From Arctopsyche grandis (Eukaryota > Arthropoda > Insecta > Trichoptera > Hydropsychidae): DNA of 64,000 bases. Location: NCBI RefSeq assembly GCF_051622035.1, contig NC_135358.1, forward strand, positions 23,998,501 through 24,062,500, in the 5' to 3' direction. Positions 1-12,351 of the stretch are shown piece by piece. Position 1 is the stretch's first letter; every line of letters starts with the position of its first letter. The notes under the pieces were generated by a model, which worked only from the letters and a program-made list of their open reading frames with translations, was not told the origin of the DNA and searched no databases. Both the position numbers and the translations under genes were made by a program.

Positions 1-9
1 CCATTGCAG

Positions 10-155
10 GGTTCATTAACTCTATTGTGTTTAGTTTGGATGGAAGTAAATTAATTGTAGGAGTCGGTCAAGAGCACAAGTTGGCGAGATGGTGGAAAGT
101 GAAAGAGGCAAAAAATGCTGTGTATGTTATACCGTTAACATACAAGTCTAGCTAG
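10..155 (+). CDS. RRP9: RRP9 / U3-55K WD40 protein, terminal exon (partial)
   Basis: This is the last coding exon of an RRP9-type protein, the WD40 component of the U3 snoRNP that acts in early pre-rRNA cleavage in the nucleolus. The exon follows a CAG acceptor at positions 7-9, enters in phase 1 and stops at TAG 153-155. It encodes about 48 residues beginning GFINSIVFSLDGSKL, then VGVGQEHKLARWWKVKEA and VYVIPL. The last WD blade with GVGQEH followed by RWW and IIPL-like residues is characteristic of the RRP9 C-terminus as I know it from other animals. The rest of the gene lies left of the window. It converges on shuttle craft, with about 910 bp between the two stop codons. Confidence 0.85.
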
Positions 156-1064
156 TGTTAAATGATATTTTTTATTATTGAATTAATTTAATCATTTGAT
201 TGCATCGGTTTTTGCATTTATTTATATTATGTATGAACCAATCCGGAGAAATTGATTAATCTTTATGATAATTATAACAATGTATCTTTAATGCTTTAAG
301 ATTCTGATGGTGTGTTTGCAACATATTTATTTGCATTTTAACTATGTTTAACCATGCTGGGTTATGTCACTTTTCTGTTAAATCTTTCACACATGTATAA
401 ATTTATTACAAAAAATTTATGAATGCTGATTTTACATAAAATGTGAATATTTGATTTGTATATATATATGAAAAAAGATAATAAAAGAAAAATATTTTTC
501 AAAATATTTTATTTGTATTAACTAGACGATAAATACATTTTTAATGGTTATAAATGTAACAGTACACCCGAGGTTTTTAAACAATGTGAATACCTGATGA
601 CAAAATTATAAATATTTATACTATCCTTTATATCGTGACAAGAATTAGTCCTTTAGTTTTTTTTTATTACTTTTGCAAAGATAAAATTTAAAGCATGCGT
701 TGTATACATCGAACGCTTCGAGCCTGTGATTGCCGTAAAATAATTATATAGAAGCACCATCGGACTGGAAAATCGTATTCGAAATTTTGGTCTATCACAA
801 TTTGTATAGTAGAAAATTACCAGAAAAACAAATTTCACAGAAACCAGAAAAAAATATGTAGATTGATATTTAACATACATAAACAAAAGGGTAAATAAAC
901 TTAAAAAGAAATACAAGTTTAACTAGTGAGACCCTGTCAGTATCCACAATATCGTTATTTAATATAAGAAAAAAAATGTACACTTGTAAGTAAAAGCTGT
1001 TGTATTGTGCAGTACATTGTGATCTGATGGAAGCGATGCGTGCATTTTCTTCCAAGAATAAGAT
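156..1064. other. Convergent intergenic region (3' UTRs)
   Basis: About 910 bp of AT-rich DNA separates the RRP9 stop from the shuttle craft stop and must carry both 3' UTRs. An AATAAAAG-like signal lies near 480 on the + strand. No coding sequence with recognisable similarity was seen on either strand; the minus-strand ORFs here are short and hydrophobic by composition. Confidence 0.6.
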
Positions 1065-4000
1065 TTAGTCTTCAGGTGGTGCATCGAAGTAGTCTATGCG
1101 AGGTTTTGGTGGATCTTGACTGGTGCTCGGTTCAGAAGCTGTCACTGTTGACGATGAACGAGATAGTTCCAGAGTAGTCGAAGTGCCGTAATTCGTACTC
1201 AATGTTGCCCAAGCTCCCCCGCTAACGAAAAAATTAATTAATTAAAAATAAGTAAGTAAAAATATTGGTAGTATTTTTTAATTAATGCAATACCCTGGTT
1301 TTTGCTGTTGTCCTGTGGAATTGTTTGTAGCGCTGACAGTTACTATTGGTCCGGGCACTCTTCTTTGTCCTTTGTCTCGTCTGATTATCTCCATAAGACT
1401 CAAAGCCGGTAACCAAGACTATAACATAACATCTTTTTACTAAGTATCGATTCATCAAGAGCAATAAATTCATAATACGATATAGTATACCTTTTCCCTA
1501 TATGCTGTAGCAACAATGTTTCTATATGGTTCCGTATCATAAGCTACACTATCACAGCCGAAATGTTCGCACATTTCGTGTACAAACTGCCGCTTTTGAT
1601 GGTTCATCGGTTGAAACGAATGACTACGAGTTTTCTGCTTCGACTGTAAAGTTTTTATTGACAAATAAGGTTAACAACTTATGTTAAAATAAAGTCCGTT
1701 TGTTTGAAGTGCTGCTTTTACCTTTTGCGCCAACAATACAAGTTCTGATAATTTTTCATGTATTTTATTAGAAAAACCTTCATCGCGTACGGCAAACTGT
1801 TTCAAAAAATCTGAATAGCGTGGAGTCAATTTGGCCGACAGATCTGGATTGCGAATTTGAAGTCCGATGGCCAATCTACGATTGCGCTCTTCAATCTGAC
1901 ACTCATCGTCACACTCCAACCTAAACGAAAATTCATACATTAACTCCAAACTACATATACACAAACCTAACACTAATCAACCCAATGAATAATTACGTCG
2001 TGGTGGTGTTTCCTTTGGCAATCAACTCCTTGATATCGATGGGTTTACCCATGGCTCCAGCCAACATTCCCGCGTTGGCTTGTAAGCGTTGAAGATCACG
2101 CATGTGCTCTGCACATGGTTTCGTTGTAGTGCGTCTTCCACACGAGCATGTTACACGCACGGGTCTTCTGCAGGGTGTGACAATTGGACAAGGGTTTGCA
2201 TGTCCGCAACTACCACCACACGGATGTCCACATCCGGGTCTTTCGACTTCACAACGTTGTGAGCATCTGTCCAAAAAAATACACATCAAAAATCCATAAA
2301 CGAAATGTAATGATATTTATAATATAAAAGTAACGTACGTTGTGGGACAGTTTCCTTTGTGGCATATTTCAATGCATTTATGTTTTGAACAATACAATTC
2401 TTTACCGCATGGTAGACCGCATGAGAATTCCTCTTGATGACATGGAATTGTTTTACGCATCTGAAATTAAATTTTTATGATTAATTCTTTTCGGTTTGGC
2501 TCGAACTTTTTAAATAAAATTTCTTACCTTGTGACGTCCGTGACAATATCGAGTAGTGAGAACTGTACAAGGCGGGCACACAGTTGGTGCAGGATGACAG
2601 ACATGAAGTGGTGGATGGCTGCATGGCCTCGATACGGGGCACGGCTGAGTGCAAGCTGGAGGACGAGTACCACACGGGATTGGCGGATACCTAACAGCTT
2701 CACCACACCGGCACCGTAATTCGTCAAAACCTACAATGAATGTTCTCTGTTAATATACTGATATAGAAATAATCTATATATACGTATATGTGAAGGCACA
2801 TACTAGTTCTCCAGCAAGGATCGCAATGTCCATTATGACATGTGTCTTCACAGCGGTGGAGACCACAGGTGAGTGATCGATTGCAGGGCAGCATGCATCT
2901 GTGTTCGGTGTCGATGCAGCACAAGGTTTTACAACGGTGTCGTCCGCACGATTGTTTCTATTGTGAATAAGTATTGAATATGCATTAAAAAATTGTTTCA
3001 GTGTTCGTATGGTGCAATGCGAATCGTCAATTGTACTTTACATGTTTAACAATTACCTTGGAGCACTTTCTACCACACTTAACGTTGTCTTTCTCGTTCT
3101 CCAGTTCGACGCACTTGAGATTCTTGTTCATGTGTCCGCATCTGCACGACACCAGAGTTTTATCCGGACATGGAGGACAATTACCTAAAATTAAATACCA
3201 TGTTAATTTATTCAGATTGTACGATGCAATGGTTTTATTGTAATTATTAGTGTATTACCATGATGACATGAGCTTTTGCACTTGTGTCTATCTTCAAGTG
3301 GACCACAATTAAATACTTTAGAACATATTTTATCACACAAAGGTACTGGATCCAAACAGGAATTTCGTCTTTGTTCTGATGTTAACCTGAAAAAAGAAAT
3401 TATCATTGATAGGACAGATTTTGAATAGAATTATTCGGTAAATTATTAAAAAAGTAGACTATCAACACGAATTTTATGATTCATCCAGATCTATCACTAG
3501 ATTGCTGTTAACATGAGTTCAATGTGGCTAAAATTTATTACATACATTATGGCTGTGTATATAATAACTAGAGGTAGGATCCTAGTCACAGTGCTATCCA
3601 TTGTTCGACAAACCTTTAACAATGCATTTAAAACCTTTGAACAATACACGGCCCCCTCAGGCTCTGGTGACTAATAATAACATTACATTGTACCATAACT
3701 TGAAATGCATCAATTCATTCAGAAGTAGACTTATTAACTCACTAAGGGCTGTAAATACGTATGTTCTGTTTTTAATAAAATTTCATTCAAAGGCTGTCAA
3801 CACAGTGTTTTAAATTATCCAAACTTCATACAAAAAAAATAGTTTATCAAAGATTTGGCTTCAAACTCCCATTCATATATATCATACCAGCATATCTTTA
3901 TTTAAAATATCGATAAATAAATTTAAAAATATATATATTTCTATGGTATAAAGTTTGACTTTCTTCCCAGGGAATTGATCGATAGCACTTGGCAACAAAA

Positions 4001-7000
4001 AAATTCCGTTTTTTATTTACCAAAGCAGAAATTAATCAATTTTCGCTAAGTTTGGCCCACTCAATTCGAATTTTGATAATAATTTTTGTTAGCTTAATCT
4101 TTTTGAGATATAAGTCTTTAAAAAATATGCAATTTTTACAGATTTTTGGCTTTTGCAGTCTTTAATTCTAAATCTAGTATTGCTGTGCCAAAAGTGAGTA
4201 TTGGAATCACTGCAGTTTGAGAAATACTGATGATAATTCATACAGTGGAAGACAATTGTAAAGAAACTGTATTACAATTTTTAATTTAGTTGATAGAAAG
4301 GTTTAGGAGATATGTTTAATTTACAAAACCTATTACTTTTACCGAAACTTTGTGAAAAATATGCCTACTCTTATAGATTTTGGAAAATTTGGGCAGTCCA
4401 TAATGAATTAGGGTCATCCTAATTATATTAGTGACGTGTTGGATGTTCAAAGAGAAATAAATCATAAAAAGTTCCAATAACTTTTAAAATTAATTAATAA
4501 ACATACAACACTCACAAAGTTTGTCCACAAGGACACTTTTTAATGTTCTCTGGCAAAAGGTGGCACTCGTCACATGGTCCGCTATGACAAATACTAGTAC
4601 AATTGTGGTTTCCACAAGTTAATTTCTTATCGCAGACACCACAACAGCTGTAATTGGATACGCCGACAGAGTCAGCATCACACGACAGAGTTCTCTTTTC
4701 AGTCTTAGAACAATAGCATTCTAGAAAAAAAAAAAAAAAACACAAGACAAATTAATGACTAATACTCGAAGGATTACGGCAAAATTATGTGGAGTAAACA
4801 TACGTTGATCAATGGTGACTTTACACGGTTGGCATGATCCGGCGTGGCATTTGTCATCACACGTGTGGACTTGACAGTTTAATGTTTTCTTGCAGATGGT
4901 TTCGCAGAGCAGTGGTTGGTTGTGAGAACATCGCATGGACTGAGATGTGGCTCCGCATTCACATTTTCTAAACAAATATAAATTAAATATGTGTTCCGTG
5001 CTAGTTACATACATGTTATAAAACTGAAATGAATTGGTACTTTTGTACGACAGCGTCGCATTGTGGGCATGGTCCTGCATGGCACAACAATGTGCAAGGA
5101 TGTCGGAGACAACTGGGTGGCAGTCGGCCGCAAATGTCGCCACAGGTGTGAGCGCTGTCACCACCTCTCTTCCAATCGGGATTGTTTTGCTTGCCGCAGA
5201 AACATTTGTAATCAGTTGGAACGATTGAGTTGTTATTTTGGCATGCTGGACAACGCCACACTCCCTCTAAAACGGCAATTTGATTTCATTATGTCTGATT
5301 CTATTTTTTTTATGAGGTCAAAAATTCAAAATACGCAATCTTGTGGTTGAAATGAGTATTGAAATGTTTTTTATAAGAAAATATGTATGCAGTTATTACA
5401 ACTTTTACATATTGAGGTACATATTGGTTATATGAGCATTCAGTATACACATTTACACTAATACAAGCAAATTCAAGTCAGTTACATGAATTTGGTAGGC
5501 TTGCCAAGAATTGGAGTAAGTATTCTTCTGTAATACGAGAAAATGGTTTTATTTTCTGTCCAACAACTCTATATTTTAAATAAATAACATATTTAGTCAA
5601 AATTTGTCTATTCATCAAAACGGTTACTGGCAACAGCGTTATAGTTTTTACCAGAGCTGTGGAGTCGGATCAAAATTTACCGACTCTAGCTCTGGCTTTA
5701 TTTTATAACTCGACTCCGACTCAAACTTGATCGATTTTTGTAATAGAAAATTAAAGAATCTAAAAAAATCACTAAAAATTGACATTTAAGCCAATTTATT
5801 GTATTATTGGTAATGAAATATGTAGGTATAAATGAAAATAAGTAAATTTATTACATTCATAGTATATGTGTATGAATTTCATACACAAACAAATCAGTTC
5901 AATAAAAAAAGTATGAGACAGGAAACATCGGTTTTGACCAGAACACATCAAAATATGTATAAAATTCATAATTTATATAAAGAAATGATTAAATTTTAAT
6001 TTATTAGTCGATTTATTTCAATAAAAGTAGAGACTAGTTGATGCATACCGTAATACTATTAATTAAAATTATAAAAAAAGGAGTCTGATGATTTTTTACG
6101 ACTACGACTCAGTTTAAAATGCTCGGACTTCACAGCCCTGGTTTTTACACTACAATGAACCCTTAAAATTGCAATTGCTGTGAAAACTAACCCTGGTTTT
6201 CGTAAATAACTTAATGTAATTGTTTTACAGTTTTTTTTTATTGTTGAAGGGAGTGCCCCCTGATTTCAGTATATTGTTTGATGGAACGTCAATAACTGAT
6301 TGCATACTGTTGTACCTAGTTTTTACACTACAATGATTGCCATTCATTTAACTGTTGTGTATTTGTTTTTATAAGTGCGAATACTTAAATACCATAAAGT
6401 ATTAATATAGAATACAAAGTTGCAAAAATAAATCATATATATATAAAACAAAGACTGTTGGTTGTGTGTGTGTAATTCGATTCCGATTGGTTGTCGTTAA
6501 ATGTTATTTTTTTTCAATTCAAATAAATTTAATAAAAAAAGTTTATCAAGACTGTAGAAATTTTTGGAATAACTTCATTTGATAGCTTCAGCAATGATAT
6601 TATTAATTTGATTTTGCAATTGAACGATTACAGTTCATATTTGTAAAATTAGCAAAATAATGAAATTTGACCAATTTTTTATACACATATGCAATATAAA
6701 ACCAACAATTTACATGTCTTTTGATATTATATGAATTATAATATATACATGTATTCATGCATTTTTATATAAATTAAATAACAAAATGTCTATACCCTTC
6801 AGGTATAAACACAGATTACCTAAACACAATCTGCTTTAAGTCATCGACATTAATTAATATTATGTCTAAGATGTATTATGAACATTTATAAGGATTGTAA
6901 ATAGGTTTTTGAGCTCTGTTTCCTATTATGATATACATACATTAACATTAGAATAATATAATACTATGATTACTAACCAAATTAAATTAAATTGTAAAAT

Positions 7001-8702
7001 AGAAAATGATCAGTAGATCAGTAGCTATTAAAATAGATATAAGAAGTATTGTGAACATAATTTCGTAATAATAAAAAGCATTTAAAAATCAAAATCAAAT
7101 ATAAATGAAATGTATGCTCGTTCCATCAAAAAGCAACTGTTACAGATTTGAGTCTGTATGTAACTTTTTGAATGCATATGTATGTACATATGCAGTAATT
7201 TTTTGTAGGATTTTCAACTGTGAAGAATGTAATTGCCATACCTGCAATACTACTTCTAGCCCATTTGCTAATGCACTTCAAATGCAGCACATGGAAACAA
7301 TTGCCGCAAGACCAAACACTATCTATTTGTCGGATACGTTCGCAGCATACTAGACATTCCAATACTCCCTTGTCTAACTGTTCCATCAGTCGTTCTCTCT
7401 GGGAGACACTAGCACCATCGATATCTAGAAATTTAAATCATCATAATTATAACGATTCGGTATGCACAAGTATATACATTGAAAACGATCCACGTTACCT
7501 TTTGTGACCTCAGAATCCTTCCTATTCATATTTTTCGCCGATGCGGGAGCTTTATTTTTATGCTTGCTTGAACCATTGCCGTAGTCATCCGACTCTTGAA
7601 AGTTTTCCTTGTTGACGTATTGGTCGTTTCTTCGGTGGTTGTTTTTCTGTCGGAATGTTTCATTTGAACTGTACGATTGTTGTTTCCGTTGTGGGTATTT
7701 ACCATTGCCATTTTCGGCACTTTGACGCTGATTCCCCGTCAAATTGTATGTCTTAGCAGCTCTACCGTTATTATAATTTTTGTTACTTTCGGTGATGTTG
7801 CTTTCACTGTTATTGTATTTCGGTTTACTATTTTGATAAGCCTCTTTTTTATATCTAGAACTAGAACTACTCGAGTTTTGTGCATAGTTGCTTTCGCCAC
7901 CATAGTTTCCATCAAATTGGTGATCTTCTGATACTGGTGTGGACGCATTCGAGTGAGACGGCTCCTCGTTGTTGTCTCTCCTGCGCCAATTCGTATTTTT
8001 ATTGGAGTCGTTCGATGCTATGGGATTATTCTTCGGTCTAGGTTGATTATTAGTGCGAGATGGTGAATTAAACTTATCATCTTTTCTATTGAAAGGCTCT
8101 CGGGATTCAGAAGAGCCATTCGGGATTGAAATTTTAGAATTGTGGAAAGTCTTTGTATCAGTTCTGGAACCTTGTGGTACGAATTCTACAGCTGTTGCCA
8201 TCAATTTGGACTTCGAGGCAACGTTTTTACCTGAAGCTGTTTCTGAATGATTGACGTGTCTCCTCGGGCGATGGCTCTCGTGACGTGACGACGAAGCTAC
8301 TTGATCGGTTGTGTTATCGACGTGTATCTCACCTTGATGATGCTGATCGGGGATCGGTTCAAAAGGCACTCTCGAGTTGCTGGCGGATGTGGAAGAGTTC
8401 TCATGTTTTTTACTTGGTCTAGTTTCGGAATTCTGCTGCTGCTGATACTGTTGATGACGAACGTCTACGGGATTTCTAGGATATTGTGGAAATTGCTGTT
8501 GATTTTGGTAGCCGTTGTTTGAGTACGTTTGATACGAGTTTGACTGTTGGTATTGACTGAGAAAGTCTTGGAAACCGACGTATTGTTGTGGCACATTGTT
8601 ACCCTGTTGTTGATGATAATATTCAGGTTGTTGGGCTGCATTCTCTCTGCTGTTGGTCCACGTGTAACCCGGAGGATACTGGTTGTAGTTCCACTCCCCC
8701 AT
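1065..8702 (-). CDS. stc: Shuttle craft / NFX1-family zinc-finger protein, 15 exons
   Basis: Coding exons, read on the minus strand: 8702-7499, 7424-7242, 5266-5041, 4967-4804, 4720-4516, 3386-3259, 3184-3057, 2957-2804, 2730-2528, 2460-2339, 2266-1997, 1920-1722, 1643-1491, 1418-1294, 1221-1065. All junctions are GT/AG and in frame, giving about 1206 aa. Exon 1 encodes a Q/N/S-rich disordered N-terminus with a PAM2-like motif at residues 164-176. A RING-type finger starts at C425 (CLVCCERI) and ends with CPACQ across exons 2-3. A long array of NF-X1 Cys/His repeats follows (for example CGDICGRLPPSCLRHPCTLL), then an R3H domain (RQFVH in exon 13) and the C-terminus IDYFDAPPED. The family is known for nucleic-acid binding and ubiquitin-ligase activity; fly shuttle craft is needed for motor-axon development. 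Introns 2 and 5 carry MITEs. No frameshift was seen. Confidence 0.93.
3569..3673 (-). mobile_element. 102-bp-family MITE, copy 1 (105 bp)
   Basis: This copy lies in shuttle craft intron 5. It begins TAGAGGTAGGAT and ends GGTGACTA, and is flanked by a perfect 8-bp duplication ATAATAAC (3561-3568 and 3674-3681). It differs from the other copies by a 3-bp insertion near its start and a few substitutions. The 8-bp duplication suggests a hAT- or P-type transposase. The minus sign is arbitrary: copies 1 and 3 share one orientation, copies 2 and 4 the other. Confidence 0.9.
5652..6140. mobile_element. hAT-type MITE, 489 bp
   Basis: This non-autonomous DNA element lies in shuttle craft intron 2. The termini are inverted repeats: CAGAGCTGTGGAGTCGGA at the left, and the right end reads CAGGGCTGTGAAGTCCGA on the opposite strand. 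It is flanked by a perfect 8-bp duplication GTTTTTAC (5644-5651 and 6141-6148). CAG-starting terminal repeats and 8-bp duplications are standard for hAT elements. No transposase ORF is present. Confidence 0.92.
6840..7100 (+). repeat. Dispersed AT-rich repeat, copy 1
   Basis: This segment of shuttle craft intron 2 reappears in the same orientation at about 42125-42390. Shared blocks include TACATTAACATTAGAATAA, AATACTATGATTACTA, AGAAAATGATC and ATTAAAATAGATATAAGA, ending at AATAATAAAAAGCATTTAA. No terminal repeats or coding capacity were seen, so the class is unknown. Boundaries are approximate. Confidence 0.7.
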
Positions 8703-10218
8703 GTTCGAAATCTTACGTTATACTAATCATACACGGAAGACTTGGAGAATAAATTTTGATCAAGTCTTGAAACGATTGGGTGTGTAAAAAAATACTATTA
8801 AATTTTCGATGCCGAAATATTTTCTCCTTATGCTTCGTTTACGCATAACAATCGAAGAAACCATAAGCAAGTTCAGCTTTCGAATAATTTCGGTTTTTCA
8901 TACTATTCTATACTCCCTCTCGTTCAGCAACGTTGGATTTTGCAAGTCTGCTCATCTGGAAATTATATATTATAAAATTGGAATATATTTTTATTATCAT
9001 CATCTACATACATACGATTGTGGATATTATACATAGATTTAGCATATACATTTACGTATATTGAAATATTTTTATTTAAAAATTTTATATTAAAAGTGAC
9101 GCATTGCATGAATTTCATAACAGATAAAAGTTACACAATATTGTGTAATATGTAATACATACAAAAAAAAATAATTGGAAACAGCTTAGATAATACTAGT
9201 AAAATTTATTTAAGTGTGATTTTTTGAAATTTGTACTAATCGTATTGAGCAATTCACTTGAAATTACATGTATGGTATAATGTAAATAGTACAAAATAAA
9301 ATTATAATAAAATTTTGACTGTCATTTTGATTGGTAATGGTCACTGCAAATAATCGACATCCAAATTAAGGCTAGAAAGAAAATTTGTGTAAATTTAAGA
9401 AAATAAATATTGAGGTTATGTGCAAGCGCGTCAAAATTGAGTGAGTGGTAGTGGTGGGAGATCAGGGCGAAGGGGCATAAAAAGACGAATCGAAAGGTAA
9501 CGAGTATAAGAATAGAATGTGTAAAAAGGGCAAGGGACGGGTTTTTGTACCTCGGGCTCCGCCCCAGCGCTCTGCCCCAGCCGCGACACGTCCCGTCTAC
9601 CGCGCAGGGACACCAACACAACTTCACACGTCGACCATAGCGTTGACAGTTGCAATCTTTTTCAAAATGATGAATTTTGCTTTCATATTCCAAATATGAG
9701 GTGATATAAATTATATTTAGTACTATCTTAAATACTTTTATATCATATTTTATATAGTAAATAAAAATTTGTGTTCAAAATGTAATAAAACTATTATTAT
9801 TAAGCATTTGTATGGTTATGCTTACACATAACGCTCTTATTTCAAAATTTTGATTTTTGTCTATGACTTTGTCAAACTGATCTTGACAAATTTATATCTT
9901 TTGTCACGGACCCAGCCTGTTTGATGATAATTTTCAAAATAAATTTGGTAATTCTTTAGTAGTTGGGCTTTCGCCTTGCGGTCAAAAACCAATCATCAGT
10001 CATCACAATAGAAGTAGAATGCATAGAATCGCTCTTAGCCTCCAAAAATGTTGCTACAAAAACTTTGCGCGGCAGAGTTTGTTCATTGTTTGCTAAACTT
10101 CGTCTCTCTCTCTTTTGTCTCTCCTCTGACTTTCCTTCTCTCTCTTCGATGGCTAGCTTTTAGACGATACCTTTGTTAACAATGACCATTCTATTTATTC
10201 TACTTCTATGGTCATCAC
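8703..10218. other. Intergenic: shuttle craft 5' flank
   Basis: This is shuttle craft upstream DNA, probably including its promoter and 5' UTR just right of 8702; no TATA box or initiator could be assigned. A GC-richer patch at about 9420-9660 and a CT-rich patch at about 10080-10150 stand out against the AT-rich background. The ORFs over them have no recognisable domains and I do not call them genes. Confidence 0.4.
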
Positions 10219-10320
10219 TAGTCACCGGAGTCTGAGGGGGCCGTGTATTGTTCAAAGGTTGTAAATGCATTGTTAAAGGTTTGCCGAACAAAGGATAGCA
10301 CTGTGACTATCCTACCTCTA
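10219..10320 (+). mobile_element. 102-bp MITE, copy 2
   Basis: The element starts TAGTCACCGGAG and ends CCTACCTCTA. It is exactly 102 bp, with a perfect 8-bp duplication GTCATCAC at 10211-10218 and 10321-10328. It is nearly identical to the copies at 11591 (opposite orientation) and 14552. Confidence 0.93.
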
Positions 10321-10382
10321 GTCATCACCCTTCGCTGCGACATCACGTTTCTCACTCGCTTTAACGTCATGCTTCGACGCGT

Positions 10383-10606
10383 TGTTAACAGATGGCGTAG
10401 TAACCAATAAGTCTAATTTTCAAATTTATTTTACGGGGCATAGTGGTGTGGCGGCTCGCTTATACGACATGGTCGAGTTTGGTTGCCTTCCTGCGAGTGG
10501 GGACCAACCCGGCTGGGTTCGGAGAGCCACTACTCACTCTGTCTTCAGCTGTCATATAATAAACACGTGCATTAGCATGCCAGTCGTCTCATTCGTTCAT
10601 CCTCCA
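10383..10606 (+). repeat. Possible solo LTR
   Basis: This GC-richer block starts TGTTAACAGATGGCG and ends at CA in CATCCTCCA, with an AATAAACACG polyadenylation-like signal about 50 bp before the end. These are LTR-like properties. No matching flanking duplication, primer-binding site or downstream gag/pol frame was seen, so the call is tentative. The adjoining 10600-11200 stretch is also unassigned and non-coding by inspection. Confidence 0.3.
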
Positions 10607-11241
10607 TAGTGGGAACAAAAATGTTTTAAAAGAATAGTCTCCCAGGAATTGAGTTCTTCCAGTTTCGTTCGCTAGATAAACTTGGCTAGATATAAGACAT
10701 AAGTTCACAGGGCAGGCTGGGGCATCCGCTAGGCCTCGAGAAAAAGTTATAAGCGGGGCTGCTTTTTATCACTATCTGTTGGTTTTTTTCGAGATTCGTG
10801 GATGAGATTTTTATTAAATAAGTAAGAAAAGTACGAACGTATTCAGGCCCGCTTCGAGGAGCTCAGCCGCCTGTGTTAAAAATATTTTTGCTGCCTCCTC
10901 CCTGCATTTCTAATTTTTTTTCACCATTTTCGATAACTCATTATTTCAATCACTTCATTATTATTTCCGAATACTATAGAATAACATGGAGATTCACAAG
11001 CGATCGAACCGACCTCATTGTTTATTGTGATAAATTTTTAAAAAGTGGTCCCGAATCTTTTATTTTCTTTTACTTTAGATTTTATTTATTAATTTGTGTT
11101 GTACGCCCGATAAACGTTTGGTCTTCCGTTGAGACATTGTTAATTTTAATGTTAAAAAATAAGAATTCGTTAATATTATAAAAACACCGAGTTATAATTT
11201 TATAAAAATCTTTAAAGGATCTTTCGACAACTCTCGAGGAA

Positions 11242-11494
11242 AAACCGAAGAGAACTGACGTAATAAAATTTTGGTTCGGTGATTATTGGTAACAAAGCGC
11301 TCGCCCAAAAGTCACTAAAATCTCTATAACGGAAAATCTGGCAGCCGAAAAGTCTATCATACTAACGAGAACTCGAGTGCCAAATATTCCGTATTCGTGA
11401 TTTTCATGTCAAAAATTGTCTTTTGGGCGATCGCAATGTGACTAATAATCAAATTACCAAAATTTCATAAGAGTGATACTTTTCGGAGAAATTA
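11242..11494. mobile_element. Long-inverted-repeat (foldback-like) element
   Basis: Two arms of roughly 75 bp are inverted copies. The left inner arm contains GATTATTGGTAACAAAGCGC and TCGCCCAAAAGTC. The right arm read on the other strand gives GATTATTAGTCACATTGCGA and TCGCCCAAAAGAC. ATTTTGG and a CCGAA-AG block extend the match outward. The spacer is about 100 bp with no ORF. This is typical of a MITE or foldback element; no flanking duplication was identified, so superfamily and exact ends are unknown. Confidence 0.7.
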
Positions 11495-11590
11495 GTGAGT
11501 AATTTCTTCGTTGATATTATATTTGTATGGCAGGGGTGCTCAACACGTGCGTTTTCGGCAACAAAACGTCATCTGAGTGGCGTTCATAAG

Positions 11591-11692
11591 TAGAGGTAGG
11601 ATAGTCACAGTGCTATCCATTGTTCGGCAAACCTTTAATAATGTATTTACAACCTTTGAACAATACACGGCCCCCTCAGGCTCCGGTGACTA
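11591..11692 (-). mobile_element. 102-bp MITE, copy 3
   Basis: The element starts TAGAGGTAGGATAGTCAC and ends CCGGTGACTA. It is exactly 102 bp, with a perfect 8-bp duplication TTCATAAG at 11583-11590 and 11693-11700. Its orientation is opposite to copies 2 and 4. Confidence 0.93.
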
Positions 11693-12203
11693 TTCATAAG
11701 CTTCGAACTAATTCTAAGAATTTTACGTCGTAAGCAAAATTTATTGCACCAAACACGGTCACTTTCCTTGTTCACGGTCACACCATTTTTGTATAGGTTG
11801 CATTCGAAAATCGTTTCTCAGCACAAAATACAAAAGGCGGCCGTGATAACATGTAGAAAAAAGTGTTATTTTTACCATTGTTCGCCTTTTAGATTTTTGT
11901 TTCACATCTAGTAATAATGAAAGGGGACTCGAGGATTTTTTTGGTTCGTGGACGGCCACCTCGAGAAATTCGGCCGCCGTGTGATTTGCAAAATTCGCAC
12001 ATATCGACGTTGTGGTGCGGCTTTGAACGTATTGAGACGTATGTACATACATATGTTTATATAAATTTCAGAAACACGCACGAATACTGATTTTAACATC
12101 TGAGATATATATATGTATATATAGTCGAAACCAGAGAAATATAATAATAATAGAAGGGCCCTTACGAATAAATAATTGTTGTCAATATTACGCGGTACGT
12201 CTC

Positions 12204-12210
12204 TATAAAT
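12204..12210 (+). promoter_or_regulatory. TATA-box-like TATAAAT
   Basis: CTCTATAAATACG lies 52 bp upstream of the small ORF's ATG and would place a start site around 12230-12240. It is supported only by motif and spacing. Confidence 0.35.
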
Positions 12211-12255
12211 ACGCTAGAGCGCACGGAATACAATCGGATCAATTTACTTATAAAA

Positions 12256-12351
12256 ATGTATCCTATGTTGTTTATAGTGTGTTTTTGGATGCATTGTGTA
12301 ACATACGTCGAGAACCAAGCATCAAATACGACTGATGCTAAAATTATTTAA
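12256..12351 (+). CDS. Possible 31-aa secretory-type small ORF
   Basis: The ORF starts MYPMLFIVCFWMHC and ends ASNTTDAKII before TAA at 12349-12351. Residues 4-16 are strongly hydrophobic, like a signal peptide, and an NTT sequon follows. The ATG sits in an A-rich context (TAAAAATG) suited to insect initiation. It lies downstream of a TATA-like box inside the inverted-repeat element. GTAACA within the ORF could be a splice donor, making this a captured first exon rather than a whole gene. No family is recognised, and chance occurrence is possible. Confidence 0.25.
   Translation: MYPMLFIVCFWMHCVTYVENQASNTTDAKII

Noticed and set aside
653..1055. Two minus-strand ORFs of 87 and 61 codons after the shuttle craft stop
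   Set aside because: They lie in the AT-rich convergent 3' region, have membrane-like composition typical of AT-rich noise, and show no splice or domain support.
7526..8522. ORFs in other frames of shuttle craft exon 1
   Set aside because: They are shadows of the Q/N/S-rich coding exon, which is in frame with the RING and zinc-finger exons.
9322..9693. 123-codon minus-strand ORF with several Cys
   Set aside because: No recognisable Cys spacing or domain; its C-terminal half is low-complexity hydrophobic sequence, and no splice structure supports it.
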